Below, piece by piece: positions 27,810 to 36,905 of a stretch of 56,118 bases of DNA (positions within the stretch are counted from its first letter, which is position 1; each line of letters begins with the position of its first letter). This DNA is from Rikenellaceae bacterium DTU049 (GTDB lineage: Bacteria; Bacteroidota; Bacteroidia; Bacteroidales; DTU049), in NCBI GenBank assembly GCA_001513285.1, contig LFTI01000070.1:305-56422 (forward strand), given 5' to 3'. The notes beneath the pieces are model-generated. The model searched no databases. It had not been told where the DNA came from and saw nothing but the letters and a program-made list of their open reading frames with translations. Position numbers and translations under genes: made by a program.

Positions 27810-27817
27810 TAATTTTG
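27810..27817 (+). promoter_or_regulatory. -7 element before trxB
   Basis: TAATTTTG followed by CAAAAAATT, ending 20 bases before the trxB ATG. The same extended form is seen before the tRNA-Leu pair. Confidence 0.5.
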
Positions 27818-27836
27818 CAAAAAATTATAAAGACTA

Positions 27837-28790
27837 ATGACAAACATTAATAACTTAAAACCAATTGTAATAATAGGATCTGGTCCAGCTGGCTTAACAG
27901 CAGCTTTGTATACTGCTAGAGCCGATTATAATCCAATCGTTTATGAAGGCCTTGTAAGTGGTGGTCAGCTAACAACAGCAACAGTTATAGAAAATTATCC
28001 TGGTTTTCCTGAAGGTATTCAAGGTACTGAATTAATGCAAAAAATTAGAGAGCAAGCCAGTAAATTCGGAGCAGAACTTCTTTTTTCTACTATTGATAAA
28101 GTTGATTTTTCTAAACATCCTTTTACACTTTGGGATGACAAAAATAATGAAATCAAGGCTCTGTCTGTGATAATAGCTACAGGCGCATCACCAAGAATGT
28201 TGGGTATACCTTCTGAAAAAGAATACTTCGGACAAGGTGTTTCTACTTGTGCTACTTGTGATGGATATTTTTATAAAGGTAAAGTCGTCGCTGTGATAGG
28301 TGGTGGTGATACTGCTGCTATGGAGGCTATTTATTTATCTAATTTAGCTTCTAAAGTTTATATCATACATCGTAGAGATGAACTCAGAGCATGCGCATGC
28401 TCTCAAAAGAAAATATTAAACACCCCTAATATCGAAGTGATCTGGGATAGTGTAGTAGACGAAATAATTGGCGAAACCAAAGGTTTTGCTAAATATGTTA
28501 CTGCTATTAAATTAAAAAATGTTAAAACTAATACATACAATACTATCAATGTAGATGGTGTTTTTATTGCTATAGGTCATCACCCTAACACTGAACTCTT
28601 TGTTAATCAATTAGAATTAACAGAAGAAAAATATATTAAGACTATTCCTGGAACTACTAAAACAAACGTAGATGGTGTTTTCGCTTGTGGCGATGTGCAA
28701 GATCCAGTATATAAACAAGCAGTGATAGCTGCTGGCTCTGGTGCTATGGCTGCTCTAGATACTCAAAATTTTTTAGAAAAATTATATTAA
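27837..28790 (+). CDS. trxB: Thioredoxin-disulfide reductase (TrxB)
   Basis: A 317-residue NADPH-dependent flavoprotein that reduces thioredoxin. It has the FAD-binding GSGPAG (14-19), the redox-active CATC (Cys138/Cys141), the NADPH-binding VIGGGDTAAMEA and a C-terminal GVFACGDVQDP FAD motif. All key residues are intact. It is flanked by the PorG-like gene and the convergent LysE gene. Confidence 0.96.
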   Translation: MTNINNLKPIVIIGSGPAGLTAALYTARADYNPIVYEGLVSGGQLTTATVIENYPGFPEGIQGTELMQKIREQASKFGAELLFSTIDKVDFSKHPFTLWDDKNNEIKALSVIIATGASPRMLGIPSEKEYFGQGVSTCATCDGYFYKGKVVAVIGGGDTAAMEAIYLSNLASKVYIIHRRDELRACACSQKKILNTPNIEVIWDSVVDEIIGETKGFAKYVTAIKLKNVKTNTYNTINVDGVFIAIGHHPNTELFVNQLELTEEKYIKTIPGTTKTNVDGVFACGDVQDPVYKQAVIAAGSGAMAALDTQNFLEKLY

Positions 28791-28819
28791 CATCTTTCAT
28801 ATTTTTTAATTCTCAACTT

Positions 28820-29458
28820 TTAAAAAATACTTAATGTTCTAAAGATTAAAATAATTCCTAATATTGTAATTATAACTCCTATAGTTCTATTCGCATACAT
28901 TATATATCTAGGTCGTAAATAATCTGTTAATTTATGTGCTAAAAGGCTTTTGATAATATCCATTGCAAAAACAGTTAGTAGAATACCTAAGAAAAAGAAT
29001 ACATTGTATAGAATAAATTTATCTTGAGAAGTTGACTGGGCAACAATACCCGCAATTGAGATCCAAAATATCAGAACAAAAGGATTAGCAATATTTAATA
29101 AAAACCCTTTTAAATATAATTTAGTATAATCGTTTTTGCTTTTAATTTCCTTGATTCTGGGATTTCTTTGTTTTAGTATAGATGGTTTAGAAAATATCAT
29201 TACTAGACCATAAACTATTAGAATTATACTAGCTATAACGCCTAAAATATTTTCTAATAATCCACTAATAGCAGATATACCCATTAAAGAAATAAAAATT
29301 AATACAGCATCACTACTAGCAACGCCTATAGATGTGATTATAGCTTTTTTAAAACCTTTTTCTAATGCAGTTTGTATCACTAAAAAAAATGCTGGACCAA
29401 AACTAAATGCTAATACTAATCCTACAGGTATGCCTTTTAAAAAAGCATTTATAATCAT
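28820..29458 (-). CDS. LysE family amino-acid exporter
   Basis: A 212-residue membrane protein with about six helices. The N-terminal motif PVGLVLAFSFGPAFFLVIQTALEKGFKKAI closely follows the LysE/RhtB family signature. LLNIANPFVLIFWISI in the fourth helix region is also typical. The exported substrate (amino acid or other metabolite) is not predictable. A -7 element (minus, 29494-29501) lies upstream. Confidence 0.88.
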   Translation of the reverse strand: MIINAFLKGIPVGLVLAFSFGPAFFLVIQTALEKGFKKAIITSIGVASSDAVLIFISLMGISAISGLLENILGVIASIILIVYGLVMIFSKPSILKQRNPRIKEIKSKNDYTKLYLKGFLLNIANPFVLIFWISIAGIVAQSTSQDKFILYNVFFFLGILLTVFAMDIIKSLLAHKLTDYLRPRYIMYANRTIGVIITILGIILIFRTLSIF

Positions 29459-29493
29459 AAATGTAATTATTTTTTAGCTGTGAAAAAAGTGTG

Positions 29494-29501
29494 CAAATTT
29501 A
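29494..29501 (-). promoter_or_regulatory. -7 element before the LysE gene
   Basis: The minus strand reads TAAATTTG, followed by CACAC. It ends 36 bases before the ATG. Confidence 0.4.
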
Positions 29502-29583
29502 AAAAATTTATTAAAATCAAAAAATAAATAATTTTTTTTTTACTAAAAATTATTTATTTATTTTGCACAAAAATTAAAAAAAA

Positions 29584-30459
29584 GTGGAACCAATTATTAT
29601 AGCTTTTTTAGTCTTATCGCTTATCGCTGCTATATTTGCAGCAATTATTTATTTTGTAGATAAGCAATTTCATGTAGATGAGGATCCCAGAATAGATCTA
29701 ATAGCAGATAAACTACCAGGGGCTAATTGTGGTGGCTGTGGATATGCAGGATGTAGAAATTTCGCTGAAGCCATTGTCAAAAATAATTCTTTGGATAATC
29801 TGTTTTGTGCTCCAGGTGGTAATAAAACTATGGCAGAAATTGCACAATTAATGAATTTAGAAGCTGAAGAAAAAAAACCGCAAGTAGCAGTCATTCGCTG
29901 CAATGGGACTAATGAAAATTGCCCACCTAAACATGACTATAATGGAATAGAAAGTTGCGGTTTTGCTAATTTTCTTTTTGCTGGTGATGGAGGTTGTGCA
30001 TATGGTTGTTTAGGACTAGGTGATTGTGTAGCTACATGCAAATTTGATGCTATGTATATGGATCCTATTACAGGTTTACCTGTTGTGATAGAAGATAATT
30101 GTACAGCTTGTGGCAATTGTGTGAAAGCATGTCCTAGAAATATCATTGAGATCAGAAATAAAGGACCTAAAAATAGGAGAATTTATGTAGCTTGCATGAA
30201 TAAAGAAAAAGGAGTTTATGCTAAAGTTAATTGCTCTGTAGCATGTATAGGTTGCAATGCTTGTGTGAAAGAATGTAAATTTGATGCTATAAAAATAGAA
30301 AGTTTTTTAGCTTATATTGACTACCAGAAATGTACTTTATGCCGCAAATGTGTTCCTGTATGCCCTACTAATTGCATTGTAGAAGTAAATTTCCCAATTA
30401 AAAAAAAAGCTAATATTGATTTAGCAAATGATTCAAATCAAAATATTGAAAATAATTAA
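29584..30459 (+). CDS. rnfB: Rnf complex subunit RnfB
   Basis: RnfB takes electrons from ferredoxin in the Rnf ferredoxin:NAD+ oxidoreductase. It has a single N-terminal membrane helix (about 3-25), a 4Fe-4S domain with GANCGGCGYAGC followed by a distal Cys, and then repeated ferredoxin-type sites in the C-terminal half (CTACGNCVKACP, CIGCNACVKEC, CTLCRKCVPVCP). The start is GTG (29584); no upstream ATG gives a plausible N-terminus. It is the first gene of rnfBCDGEA, with rnfC four bases on. Confidence 0.95.
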   Translation: MEPIIIAFLVLSLIAAIFAAIIYFVDKQFHVDEDPRIDLIADKLPGANCGGCGYAGCRNFAEAIVKNNSLDNLFCAPGGNKTMAEIAQLMNLEAEEKKPQVAVIRCNGTNENCPPKHDYNGIESCGFANFLFAGDGGCAYGCLGLGDCVATCKFDAMYMDPITGLPVVIEDNCTACGNCVKACPRNIIEIRNKGPKNRRIYVACMNKEKGVYAKVNCSVACIGCNACVKECKFDAIKIESFLAYIDYQKCTLCRKCVPVCPTNCIVEVNFPIKKKANIDLANDSNQNIENN

Positions 30460-30462
30460 GTT

Positions 30463-31797
30463 ATGTTAAAGACTTTTCCTCGTGGGGGTGTTCATCCTGA
30501 TGATTGTAAAATTTCAGCCAATTCTCCCATTAAAGTTGCTCCATTGCCCAATAAAGTTTATGTTATGCTCAATCAGAGTGCGGGGGCTCCAGCAATAACT
30601 TTGGTAAAAAAAGGCGACCATGTAAAAACTGGACAATTGATTGCTAAAGGTGAAGCTTTTATTTCTGCTAATATTCATTCTCCAGTTACTGGAATAGTTG
30701 ACAAAATAGATCAAATAACAGACGCTACAGGTTATAAGCATCAATCTATAGTAATCAATGTAGAAAGTCAAGAAATATGGGAAGATGGTATAGATACTAC
30801 AAACGACTTATTAACTGATATAAAAGCTACTCCACAAGAGATAATTGAAAAAATTAAAAATGCTGGTATCGTGGGATTAGGAGGTGCTGCATTTCCTACT
30901 CATGTAAAACTAACTATACCTCAAGGTAAAGTAGCAGAATATCTATTAATTAATGGTGCTGAATGCGAACCATATCTAACCTGTGACCATAGATTAATGT
31001 TAGAAAAATCTGAAGAAATAATGGTGGGTATCACTATTATTATGAAAGCTCTAAGTGTTAAAAAAGCATTCATAGGCATCGAAAATAATAAACCAGATGC
31101 TATTAAACAATTAACTAGCTTATCTCAAAATTATTCTAATATTGAAGTTGTGTCCCTTAAAAAGAAATACCCACAGGGTGCAGAAAAACAACTTATCAAA
31201 GCTATCACAGGAAGAGAAGTGCCATCAGGCAAATTGCCTATTGAGGTAGGTTGTGTAGTTCAAAATGTTGCTACAGCTAAAGCAATTTACGATGCAGTAC
31301 AAAAAAATAAACCTCTAATAGAGCGAGTAGTTACAATAACTGGTCCAAATCTCTCTAACCCATCTAATTTTCTAACTCGAATTGGTGTGCCAATAAATCA
31401 TCTCATTGAGTTAGCTGGTGGATTACCAGAAGATACTGCAAAGTTAATAAGCGGTGGGCCTATGATGGGAAAAGCATTATCTAATACTAATATACCTCTT
31501 ACAAAAGGCATGGGTGGTATATTACTTTTACCTGAAAAATTATCAAAAAGATTAGATCCCTATCCCTGTATTAGATGTGGACGATGTGCTCATGCATGTC
31601 CTATGGGTTTAGAACCTTTTTATTTAGAAAAATTAATTATCAAGGAAAGATGGGAAGAAGCAGAAAAACATTGGATTATGGACTGTATGGAATGTGGCTC
31701 ATGCCAATACACATGTCCTGCTAAACGTCCTTTATTAGATTATATTAGACTAGGAAAAAATAAAGTAAGTGCAATCATAAGATCGCGAAAAAATTAA
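30463..31797 (+). CDS. rnfC: Rnf complex subunit RnfC
   Basis: A 444-residue peripheral subunit that binds NAD(H) and flavin. It has an RnfC N-terminal barrel (GGVHPDDCK...), a Rossmann-like NADH/FMN part with GLGGAAFPTHVKL and NGAECEPYLTCDHRLM, a SLBB-like section, and two 4Fe-4S motifs near the C-terminus (CIRCGRCAHACP and CMECGSCQYTCP). It lacks the long Ala/Lys-rich tail of enterobacterial RnfC. Confidence 0.96.
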   Translation: MLKTFPRGGVHPDDCKISANSPIKVAPLPNKVYVMLNQSAGAPAITLVKKGDHVKTGQLIAKGEAFISANIHSPVTGIVDKIDQITDATGYKHQSIVINVESQEIWEDGIDTTNDLLTDIKATPQEIIEKIKNAGIVGLGGAAFPTHVKLTIPQGKVAEYLLINGAECEPYLTCDHRLMLEKSEEIMVGITIIMKALSVKKAFIGIENNKPDAIKQLTSLSQNYSNIEVVSLKKKYPQGAEKQLIKAITGREVPSGKLPIEVGCVVQNVATAKAIYDAVQKNKPLIERVVTITGPNLSNPSNFLTRIGVPINHLIELAGGLPEDTAKLISGGPMMGKALSNTNIPLTKGMGGILLLPEKLSKRLDPYPCIRCGRCAHACPMGLEPFYLEKLIIKERWEEAEKHWIMDCMECGSCQYTCPAKRPLLDYIRLGKNKVSAIIRSRKN

Positions 31798-31804
31798 TAC
31801 AATT

Positions 31805-32791
31805 ATGGATAAGAAATTTATAATCTCTGGTTCACCACACATTTACGCTAAAGATAATGTACAACGTATAATGCTAGATGTTATCATAGCTCTGATACCA
31901 GCCACTTTAGGATCATTCTATTTGTTTGGCTTTGGTGCTGTTAGAGTATTTTTTGTATCAGTGATTTCTTGTTTACTTTTTGAATATTTAATACAAAAAT
32001 TTTTATTAAAACAAAAACCTACTATCAATGACTTATCTGCTATTGTTACAGGTATGCTTTTAGCATTTAATGTACCGAGTAATTTACCTACTTGGATAGT
32101 TATTATCGGTTCATTGATAGCTATTGGTATTGGCAAAATGGTTTTTGGTGGTTTAGGACAAAATTTATTTAATCCTGCTTTAGTATCTAGAGTATTTCTT
32201 TTAATTTCATTTCCCGTTTATATGACTAGCTGGCCCAAGCCCATAGAATCTGCTAGGCAATTAACTGATGTCATTACTGGACCTACTCCATTAGGTGTCA
32301 TAAAAGAAAGTGGATCTATAGCTGCTGCTACTCAAACTGGTGAAATACCAACTTATACAAATATGATGTTAGGAAATATGGGCGGTAGTATAGGTGAAGT
32401 ATCAGCCATATTATTATTGATAGGTGCTATTTATTTATTATATCGAAAAGTTATAACCTGGCACATTCCTTTAGCATATATTTTGTCAGTTTTGATATTT
32501 ACTGGAATATTTTGGCTAATCGATCCTACTAAATATGCAGATCCATTGTTTCATTTATTAACAGGCGGATTAATTTTAGGTGCTTTTTTCATGGCTACAG
32601 ATATGGTTACATCACCTACATCATACAAGGGACAAATAATCTTTGGTATTGGATGTGGTTTATTAACTGGTATAATAAGATTATTTGGAGCTTATCCAGA
32701 GGGAGTATCTTTTTCTATATTAATAATGAATGCATTTGTACCATTGATAGATAGAATATCAAATAAACATTTCGGGGAGGTAAAAGCATGA
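31805..32791 (+). CDS. rnfD: Rnf complex subunit RnfD
   Basis: A 328-residue integral membrane subunit with about nine helices. It belongs to the NqrB/RnfD family: GMLLAFNVP, FGGLGQNLFNPALVSRVF and GAFFMATDMVTSP are present. The covalent FMN site is probably the Thr in VITGPTPLG, although I read this from the motif only. Its last codon overlaps the rnfG start by four bases (ATGA). Confidence 0.95.
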   Translation: MDKKFIISGSPHIYAKDNVQRIMLDVIIALIPATLGSFYLFGFGAVRVFFVSVISCLLFEYLIQKFLLKQKPTINDLSAIVTGMLLAFNVPSNLPTWIVIIGSLIAIGIGKMVFGGLGQNLFNPALVSRVFLLISFPVYMTSWPKPIESARQLTDVITGPTPLGVIKESGSIAAATQTGEIPTYTNMMLGNMGGSIGEVSAILLLIGAIYLLYRKVITWHIPLAYILSVLIFTGIFWLIDPTKYADPLFHLLTGGLILGAFFMATDMVTSPTSYKGQIIFGIGCGLLTGIIRLFGAYPEGVSFSILIMNAFVPLIDRISNKHFGEVKA

Positions 32792-33360
32792 GTAAAAAAG
32801 ATTCAAATTTACTTAATTTAGTGCTAACACTTTTTATAATAGCAGCTCTAGCAGCTATTTTGTTAGCACTTGTAAATAAAATAACTTCAGGACCAATAGC
32901 AGATGCCCAACAGCAGAAAGAAAAAGATGCATTACAAAAAGTTTTACCATCTTTTACAGATCTTAAAACTATCTATATTGCAAATATCGATGGTAGTGAT
33001 TCTCTGAAAGTATATGAAGCAATATCAAATGGTTCAGTGGTAGGTTATGCTGTAAATACCTATACCATGCAAGGATTTAATGGTAGAATAGAAGTAATGG
33101 TAGGCTTTGATACTACACTTACTATTATAAACACTGAAGTAATAAATCAAGCAGAAACTCCTGGATTAGGAGACAAAATTACAAAACCAGATTTTAGAGA
33201 ACAATTTAAAGGTAAAAATCCAGAAAACTTTATTTTAAAAGTAAAAAAAGATAAAGGAGACGTAGATGCTATCACTGCATCCACAATAACATCAAGAGCT
33301 TTTTGCGATGCTTTAGATAGAGCATATAGATCATTAAAAGCATGGAAAGGAGGTGCATAA
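32788..33360 (+). CDS. rnfG: Rnf complex subunit RnfG
   Basis: A 190-residue subunit with one N-terminal membrane helix (about 8-28) and a periplasmic FMN-binding domain. The flavinylation motif is VDAITASTITSRAF: the threonine that would carry FMN is kept, while the usual SGAT reads TAST here. ETPGLGDKI is the other family hallmark. An ApbE flavin transferase would be needed for modification and is not in this window. Confidence 0.94.
   Translation: MSKKDSNLLNLVLTLFIIAALAAILLALVNKITSGPIADAQQQKEKDALQKVLPSFTDLKTIYIANIDGSDSLKVYEAISNGSVVGYAVNTYTMQGFNGRIEVMVGFDTTLTIINTEVINQAETPGLGDKITKPDFREQFKGKNPENFILKVKKDKGDVDAITASTITSRAFCDALDRAYRSLKAWKGGA
33349..33355 (+). promoter_or_regulatory. Shine-Dalgarno site of rnfE
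   Basis: AGGAGGT, seven bases before the ATG at 33362, overlaps the last codons of rnfG. A strong Shine-Dalgarno is exceptional in this window and settles the choice of start. Confidence 0.55.
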
Positions 33361-33361
33361 T

Positions 33362-33973
33362 ATGAATCAATGGCAAAATTTCACAAAAGGTATTTTAAAA
33401 GAAAACCCAGTATTAGTTTTAGTGTTAGGTATGTGTCCTGCATTAGCTACTACTTCATCAGCTATAAATGGATTAGGCATGGGACTAGCTTCTACATTCG
33501 TTTTAGCTTTAAGTAATGTTATCATTTCTGCTGTCAAAAAAATGGTACCCAATATAATAAGAATTCCTATTTTTATTGTAATTATAGCTACTTTTGTAAC
33601 AATAGTAGATATGGTGATGCATGCTTTTGTACCCGATTTATACAATGCTTTAGGAATATTTATTCCTTTAATTGTTGTTAATTGTATGGTTCTAGGTAGA
33701 GCAGAAGCTTTTGCTTCTAAAAACGATATATTATCGTCTTTAATTGACGGATTAGGTATAGGAATAGGCTTTACATTAACATTAACAGTATTAGGCTCTA
33801 TTAGGGAAATATTGGGCGCAGGTAGTATATTCGGCTATAAATTTATAGCACCTACTGCTGATGGTATATTAGTTTTTATTTTAGCTCCAGGTGCCTTTTT
33901 GACATTGGGTATTTTAATGGCATTAAATAATTTATATAAAAATAAAACTTCAAAAACAACAAAAAATAGTTAA
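33362..33973 (+). CDS. rnfE: Rnf complex subunit RnfE
   Basis: A membrane subunit of about 203 residues and six helices, of the NqrD/RnfE family (KENPVLVLVLGMCPALATT, VPNIIRIPIFIVIIATFV, GLGIGIGFTLTL, LGSIREILGAG). I chose the ATG at 33362 because an AGGAGGT at 33349-33355 lies seven bases upstream; a GTG at 33353 would overlap rnfG and that site. Together with RnfA it forms the inverted pair of membrane proteins around an iron centre. Confidence 0.94.
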   Translation: MNQWQNFTKGILKENPVLVLVLGMCPALATTSSAINGLGMGLASTFVLALSNVIISAVKKMVPNIIRIPIFIVIIATFVTIVDMVMHAFVPDLYNALGIFIPLIVVNCMVLGRAEAFASKNDILSSLIDGLGIGIGFTLTLTVLGSIREILGAGSIFGYKFIAPTADGILVFILAPGAFLTLGILMALNNLYKNKTSKTTKNS

Positions 33974-33975
33974 TT

Positions 33976-34548
33976 ATGGAATATGTAATTATCATAATTT
34001 CAGCAATTTTTGTATCTAATGTTGTATTAACACAATTTTTAGGTATATGTCCTTTTCTAGGTGTATCACAAAAAATGAGCACTGCTATAGGAATGAGTGC
34101 AGCAGTAATATTCGTACTCACTTTGGCTACTTTAGTTACTTATATAGTTTATTATGCATTATTAGCACCTTTGCATTTGCAATACCTGCAGACTATTGCT
34201 TTTATCTTAATTATTGCCTCACTTGTTCAAATGGTAGAAATTATTATTAAAAAAATATCTCAATCTTTATACCAAGCACTAGGAATTTATTTGCCATTAA
34301 TCACTACTAATTGTGCTGTTTTAGGTGTTGCTTTATTAGTAATTATTAAAAATTATAATCTTGGTGAATCATTAGTCTATGCAGTATCTATTGGTATTGG
34401 CTTTGGTTTAGCTCTAATAATTATGGCAGGACTTAGAGAAAGATTAGAATTTTCTAATCTTCCAAAAGCATTTCAAGGGGCACCTATAGCACTTATATTA
34501 GCCGGTATACTATCATTAGCTTTTATGGGATTCACTGGAATAATTTAA
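33976..34548 (+). CDS. rnfA: Rnf complex subunit RnfA
   Basis: A 190-residue integral membrane subunit with six helices, NqrE/RnfA family: LTQFLGICPFLGVSQKM, YLPLITTNCAVLGVAL and a GFGLALIIMAGLRERLE segment. It is the last gene of rnfBCDGEA and follows rnfE by two bases. The complete complex couples ferredoxin oxidation and NAD+ reduction to Na+ or H+ export. Gene order matches other Bacteroidota. Confidence 0.95.
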   Translation: MEYVIIIISAIFVSNVVLTQFLGICPFLGVSQKMSTAIGMSAAVIFVLTLATLVTYIVYYALLAPLHLQYLQTIAFILIIASLVQMVEIIIKKISQSLYQALGIYLPLITTNCAVLGVALLVIIKNYNLGESLVYAVSIGIGFGLALIIMAGLRERLEFSNLPKAFQGAPIALILAGILSLAFMGFTGII

Positions 34549-34614
34549 TAATCTAGGCATTCATATTGCAAATATACTCTTATTCAATTTTTTGGGTTTT
34601 GGTAATAACTTAAT

Positions 34615-34830
34615 GAGTTGATTAGTGATTAGTGACGAGGGGACTGGGAGATGGGGTAATAGGTGACTGGGTGATGGGGAGACGAGGAGACTGGGAAACT
34701 AGGAGAAGGGATGATTGGGAGACAGGGAGAGGGGGAGAAGGGGTGATTAGTGATAGGTGATTAGTTTAAAAGTTGATTAGTTGATTAGTGATAGGGTTGA
34801 TTAGTTTAAAGGTTTAAACTATTTTAAACT
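34615..34830 (+). repeat. G-rich intergenic repeat tract
   Basis: Degenerate units such as GACTGGGAGA, GGTGACTGGGTGATGGGG and GGAGACTGGGAAACT run from about 34634 to 34745. They are framed by TTGATTAGTGAT units on both sides and two TTGATTAGTTTAAA copies at the right. The plus strand has about a dozen runs of three or more G, enough for G-quadruplex formation. Confidence 0.75.
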
Positions 34831-34924
34831 AATTTCCCACTATTTTCTTTTCGATACTTTTTATTTCATTAATTTTTTACTTATTCATAATACTAATTTT
34901 TACATTCCTTTTATAAAAAATTAT

Positions 34925-34932
34925 TAATTTTG
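34925..34932 (+). promoter_or_regulatory. -7 element before the DUF6913-like gene
   Basis: TAATTTTG, ending 17 bases before the GTG start at 34949, supports that start codon. Confidence 0.4.
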
Positions 34933-34948
34933 ATAAATTGTTTTCATT

Positions 34949-35458
34949 GTGAGTACAAAAAATTTACAGAAAAAATTTACAAAGAGCTCGCCATTCCCAT
35001 TTAATCCTAGCAAATTAAAGGGAATAGATTCTGTAAGTGTTTTAGCAAATATTAATTCTAATGATGATCTGAAAGGATTAGAACTATTTATAAAAATTTT
35101 TAATAAATATTATCCTCAAAGTAAATTTAATAATTATTTATATTATTCTGATAATGAAATGCCAATATATGTAGATAATTCTATCATTTTAAATGATTAT
35201 ATTAAAAATAAAAAGTCTAGATCAATAAAAAAATCGATTAATTTATTTATAACTAATGAAAAAATAAATTCAGATTTATTAATATTTTTTAATCCAAATT
35301 ATTTTTCTCCAATTAATTATTTATTAAAATATATACATGCTGAATCATACATAGGTATTGGTAGTGAAGAATATCAAAATTATTTTCAGTTGTATTTTAT
35401 AATTAATGATTATCAGGAGATAAATACTATATTTGATACATTAAATAAATTAAAATAA
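34949..35458 (+). CDS. DUF6913-like protein of unknown function
   Basis: A 169-residue, soluble, Asn/Ile/Tyr-rich protein with no signal peptide or membrane helix and no motif I can tie to a reaction. A short conserved-looking segment IGIGSEEYQNYFQLYF lies near the C-terminus. In other Bacteroidota a small uncharacterised protein of this type (DUF6913) sits directly before dapA, as here (12 bases). The family name is a guess based on that context. The start is GTG. Confidence 0.55.
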   Translation: MSTKNLQKKFTKSSPFPFNPSKLKGIDSVSVLANINSNDDLKGLELFIKIFNKYYPQSKFNNYLYYSDNEMPIYVDNSIILNDYIKNKKSRSIKKSINLFITNEKINSDLLIFFNPNYFSPINYLLKYIHAESYIGIGSEEYQNYFQLYFIINDYQEINTIFDTLNKLK

Positions 35459-35470
35459 AAAGAAATATTT

Positions 35471-36385
35471 ATGAGTATAAAACAATTTAATGGATTAGGA
35501 GTCGCCATAGTTACTCCATTCGACTCTGATGGTAATATAAACTACGATAGCTGGGATATAATGTTAAAAACCATTAATGATGTAGTGGATTATATAGTTT
35601 TATTCGGCACTACAGGAGAGTCACCAGTAATAGAGTTAGACGAAAAACAAGAAGCTATTAAATATTTTACAGAACATCTATCTGGCAAAACTGAATTAGT
35701 AGTAGGGATAGGTGGAAATAATACAAAAAAAGTAATACAAGAAATTAATAAATTAGACCTAAAAGGTGTAAGTGCTATATTATCTGTATGTCCATATTAT
35801 AATAAACCTTCGCAAGAAGGAATTTTTGCACATTATAAAGCTATCTCAGAAGCCTCACCCTTACCTATAATTGCATATAATGTTCCAGGCAGGACTGTTA
35901 TTAATATTGAAGCTAAAACTTCGTTGAGATTAGCTAATGAATTAGAAAACGTCGTAGCTTTGAAAGAAGCTACTGCAGATTTAGATCAATTAATGAGTAT
36001 TCTAAATGAAAGACCAGATAATTTCACAGTTTTATGTGGAGATGATGCTCTCGCATTGTCATTTATGTCTGTAGGTGCTGACGGTGTAATATCCGTAATA
36101 GCAAATGCATTCCCAAGAGCTTTTGCTAAAATGACAGCTTTTGCTTTAGAAGGTAATATCGAAATAGCTAGACAATATCATTATGCGCTGCTGCCACTAA
36201 TGCATACTTTGCTGAAAATGGGCAATCCTGCTGGTATAAAAGCTGTTTTAACAATTATGGGACGTATAAATGAATATTTTAGACTTCCTTTGGTTCCAAT
36301 AAGTAGAGAAAATTATAAAATACTAGAAAAAGAAGTAGAAAATACTATTAAGAAATTGTCTATCATTGATTCAGATTTGTTTTAG
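35471..36385 (+). CDS. dapA: 4-hydroxy-tetrahydrodipicolinate synthase (DapA)
   Basis: DapA condenses pyruvate with aspartate semialdehyde in lysine and diaminopimelate synthesis. The pyruvate-binding GTTGE (46-50), the catalytic Tyr of IIAYNVPGRT (Tyr136) and the Schiff-base lysine in VVALKEATAD (Lys165) are present. The length of 304 residues is typical. Confidence 0.95.
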   Translation: MSIKQFNGLGVAIVTPFDSDGNINYDSWDIMLKTINDVVDYIVLFGTTGESPVIELDEKQEAIKYFTEHLSGKTELVVGIGGNNTKKVIQEINKLDLKGVSAILSVCPYYNKPSQEGIFAHYKAISEASPLPIIAYNVPGRTVINIEAKTSLRLANELENVVALKEATADLDQLMSILNERPDNFTVLCGDDALALSFMSVGADGVISVIANAFPRAFAKMTAFALEGNIEIARQYHYALLPLMHTLLKMGNPAGIKAVLTIMGRINEYFRLPLVPISRENYKILEKEVENTIKKLSIIDSDLF

Positions 36386-36444
36386 AAATTTAATTCATTA
36401 AACTATATTACTCTAAATCATTTAATGATTTTAAGATAACAACT

Positions 36445-36891
36445 ATGATTAAAATTATAAAATATTCAAAAGAAGAAAAAAATAATATTAAACTAATAGA
36501 AGACCTTGTAAACTTTTTATTTATCAATTTAGAAAATTTCGGAGATCCTATACAATATATCGAGAATGCGATGAACTATGCATTTGAGAGAACTAATTCT
36601 AATGGTGGCTTCGCAGCTGTAGCATATGATGATAATGATGTAATGCTAGGAGTAGCAGTAGTATTATACACTAATATGAAAGGTGTATTTCCAGAAAATT
36701 TATTTGCATATTTAGCAGTAGATAAAAATCATAGACACCAAGGCATAGGTAGTCAACTGATGCAATATGTATTAGATAATACTAATGGTAGCCTATCTCT
36801 GCAAGTAGATCCTAAAAATACTGCTAGACAATTGTACGAAAAATTTGGCTTTGATGTCAAATATTTAGAAATGAGACTTTATAGAATGTAA
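36445..36891 (+). CDS. GNAT family N-acetyltransferase
   Basis: A 148-residue protein with the GNAT acetyl-CoA-binding motif A, LAVDKNHRHQGIGSQLMQYV (about 91-110), and the C-terminal NTARQLYEKFGF motif B. The substrate is unknown. It lies 14 bases before mazG and about 60 bases after dapA. Confidence 0.85.
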   Translation: MIKIIKYSKEEKNNIKLIEDLVNFLFINLENFGDPIQYIENAMNYAFERTNSNGGFAAVAYDDNDVMLGVAVVLYTNMKGVFPENLFAYLAVDKNHRHQGIGSQLMQYVLDNTNGSLSLQVDPKNTARQLYEKFGFDVKYLEMRLYRM

Positions 36892-36905
36892 AAACATTTT
36901 TTATT

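Larger units (their letters stand above)
34549..34948. other. Gene-free stretch of 400 bases after rnfA
   Basis: Most of it is the purine-rich repeat tract at 34615-34830. Before that is A/T-rich sequence directly after the rnf operon with no clear intrinsic terminator. At its right end is a -7 element (34925-34932) for the next gene. Confidence 0.5.

Noticed and set aside
33353-33361. GTG start for rnfE at 33353
   Set aside because: It would overlap the strong Shine-Dalgarno AGGAGGT, which is correctly spaced for the ATG at 33362.
34615-34830. CRISPR array
   Set aside because: The units are degenerate and irregular, without unique spacers of constant length, and no cas genes are present.
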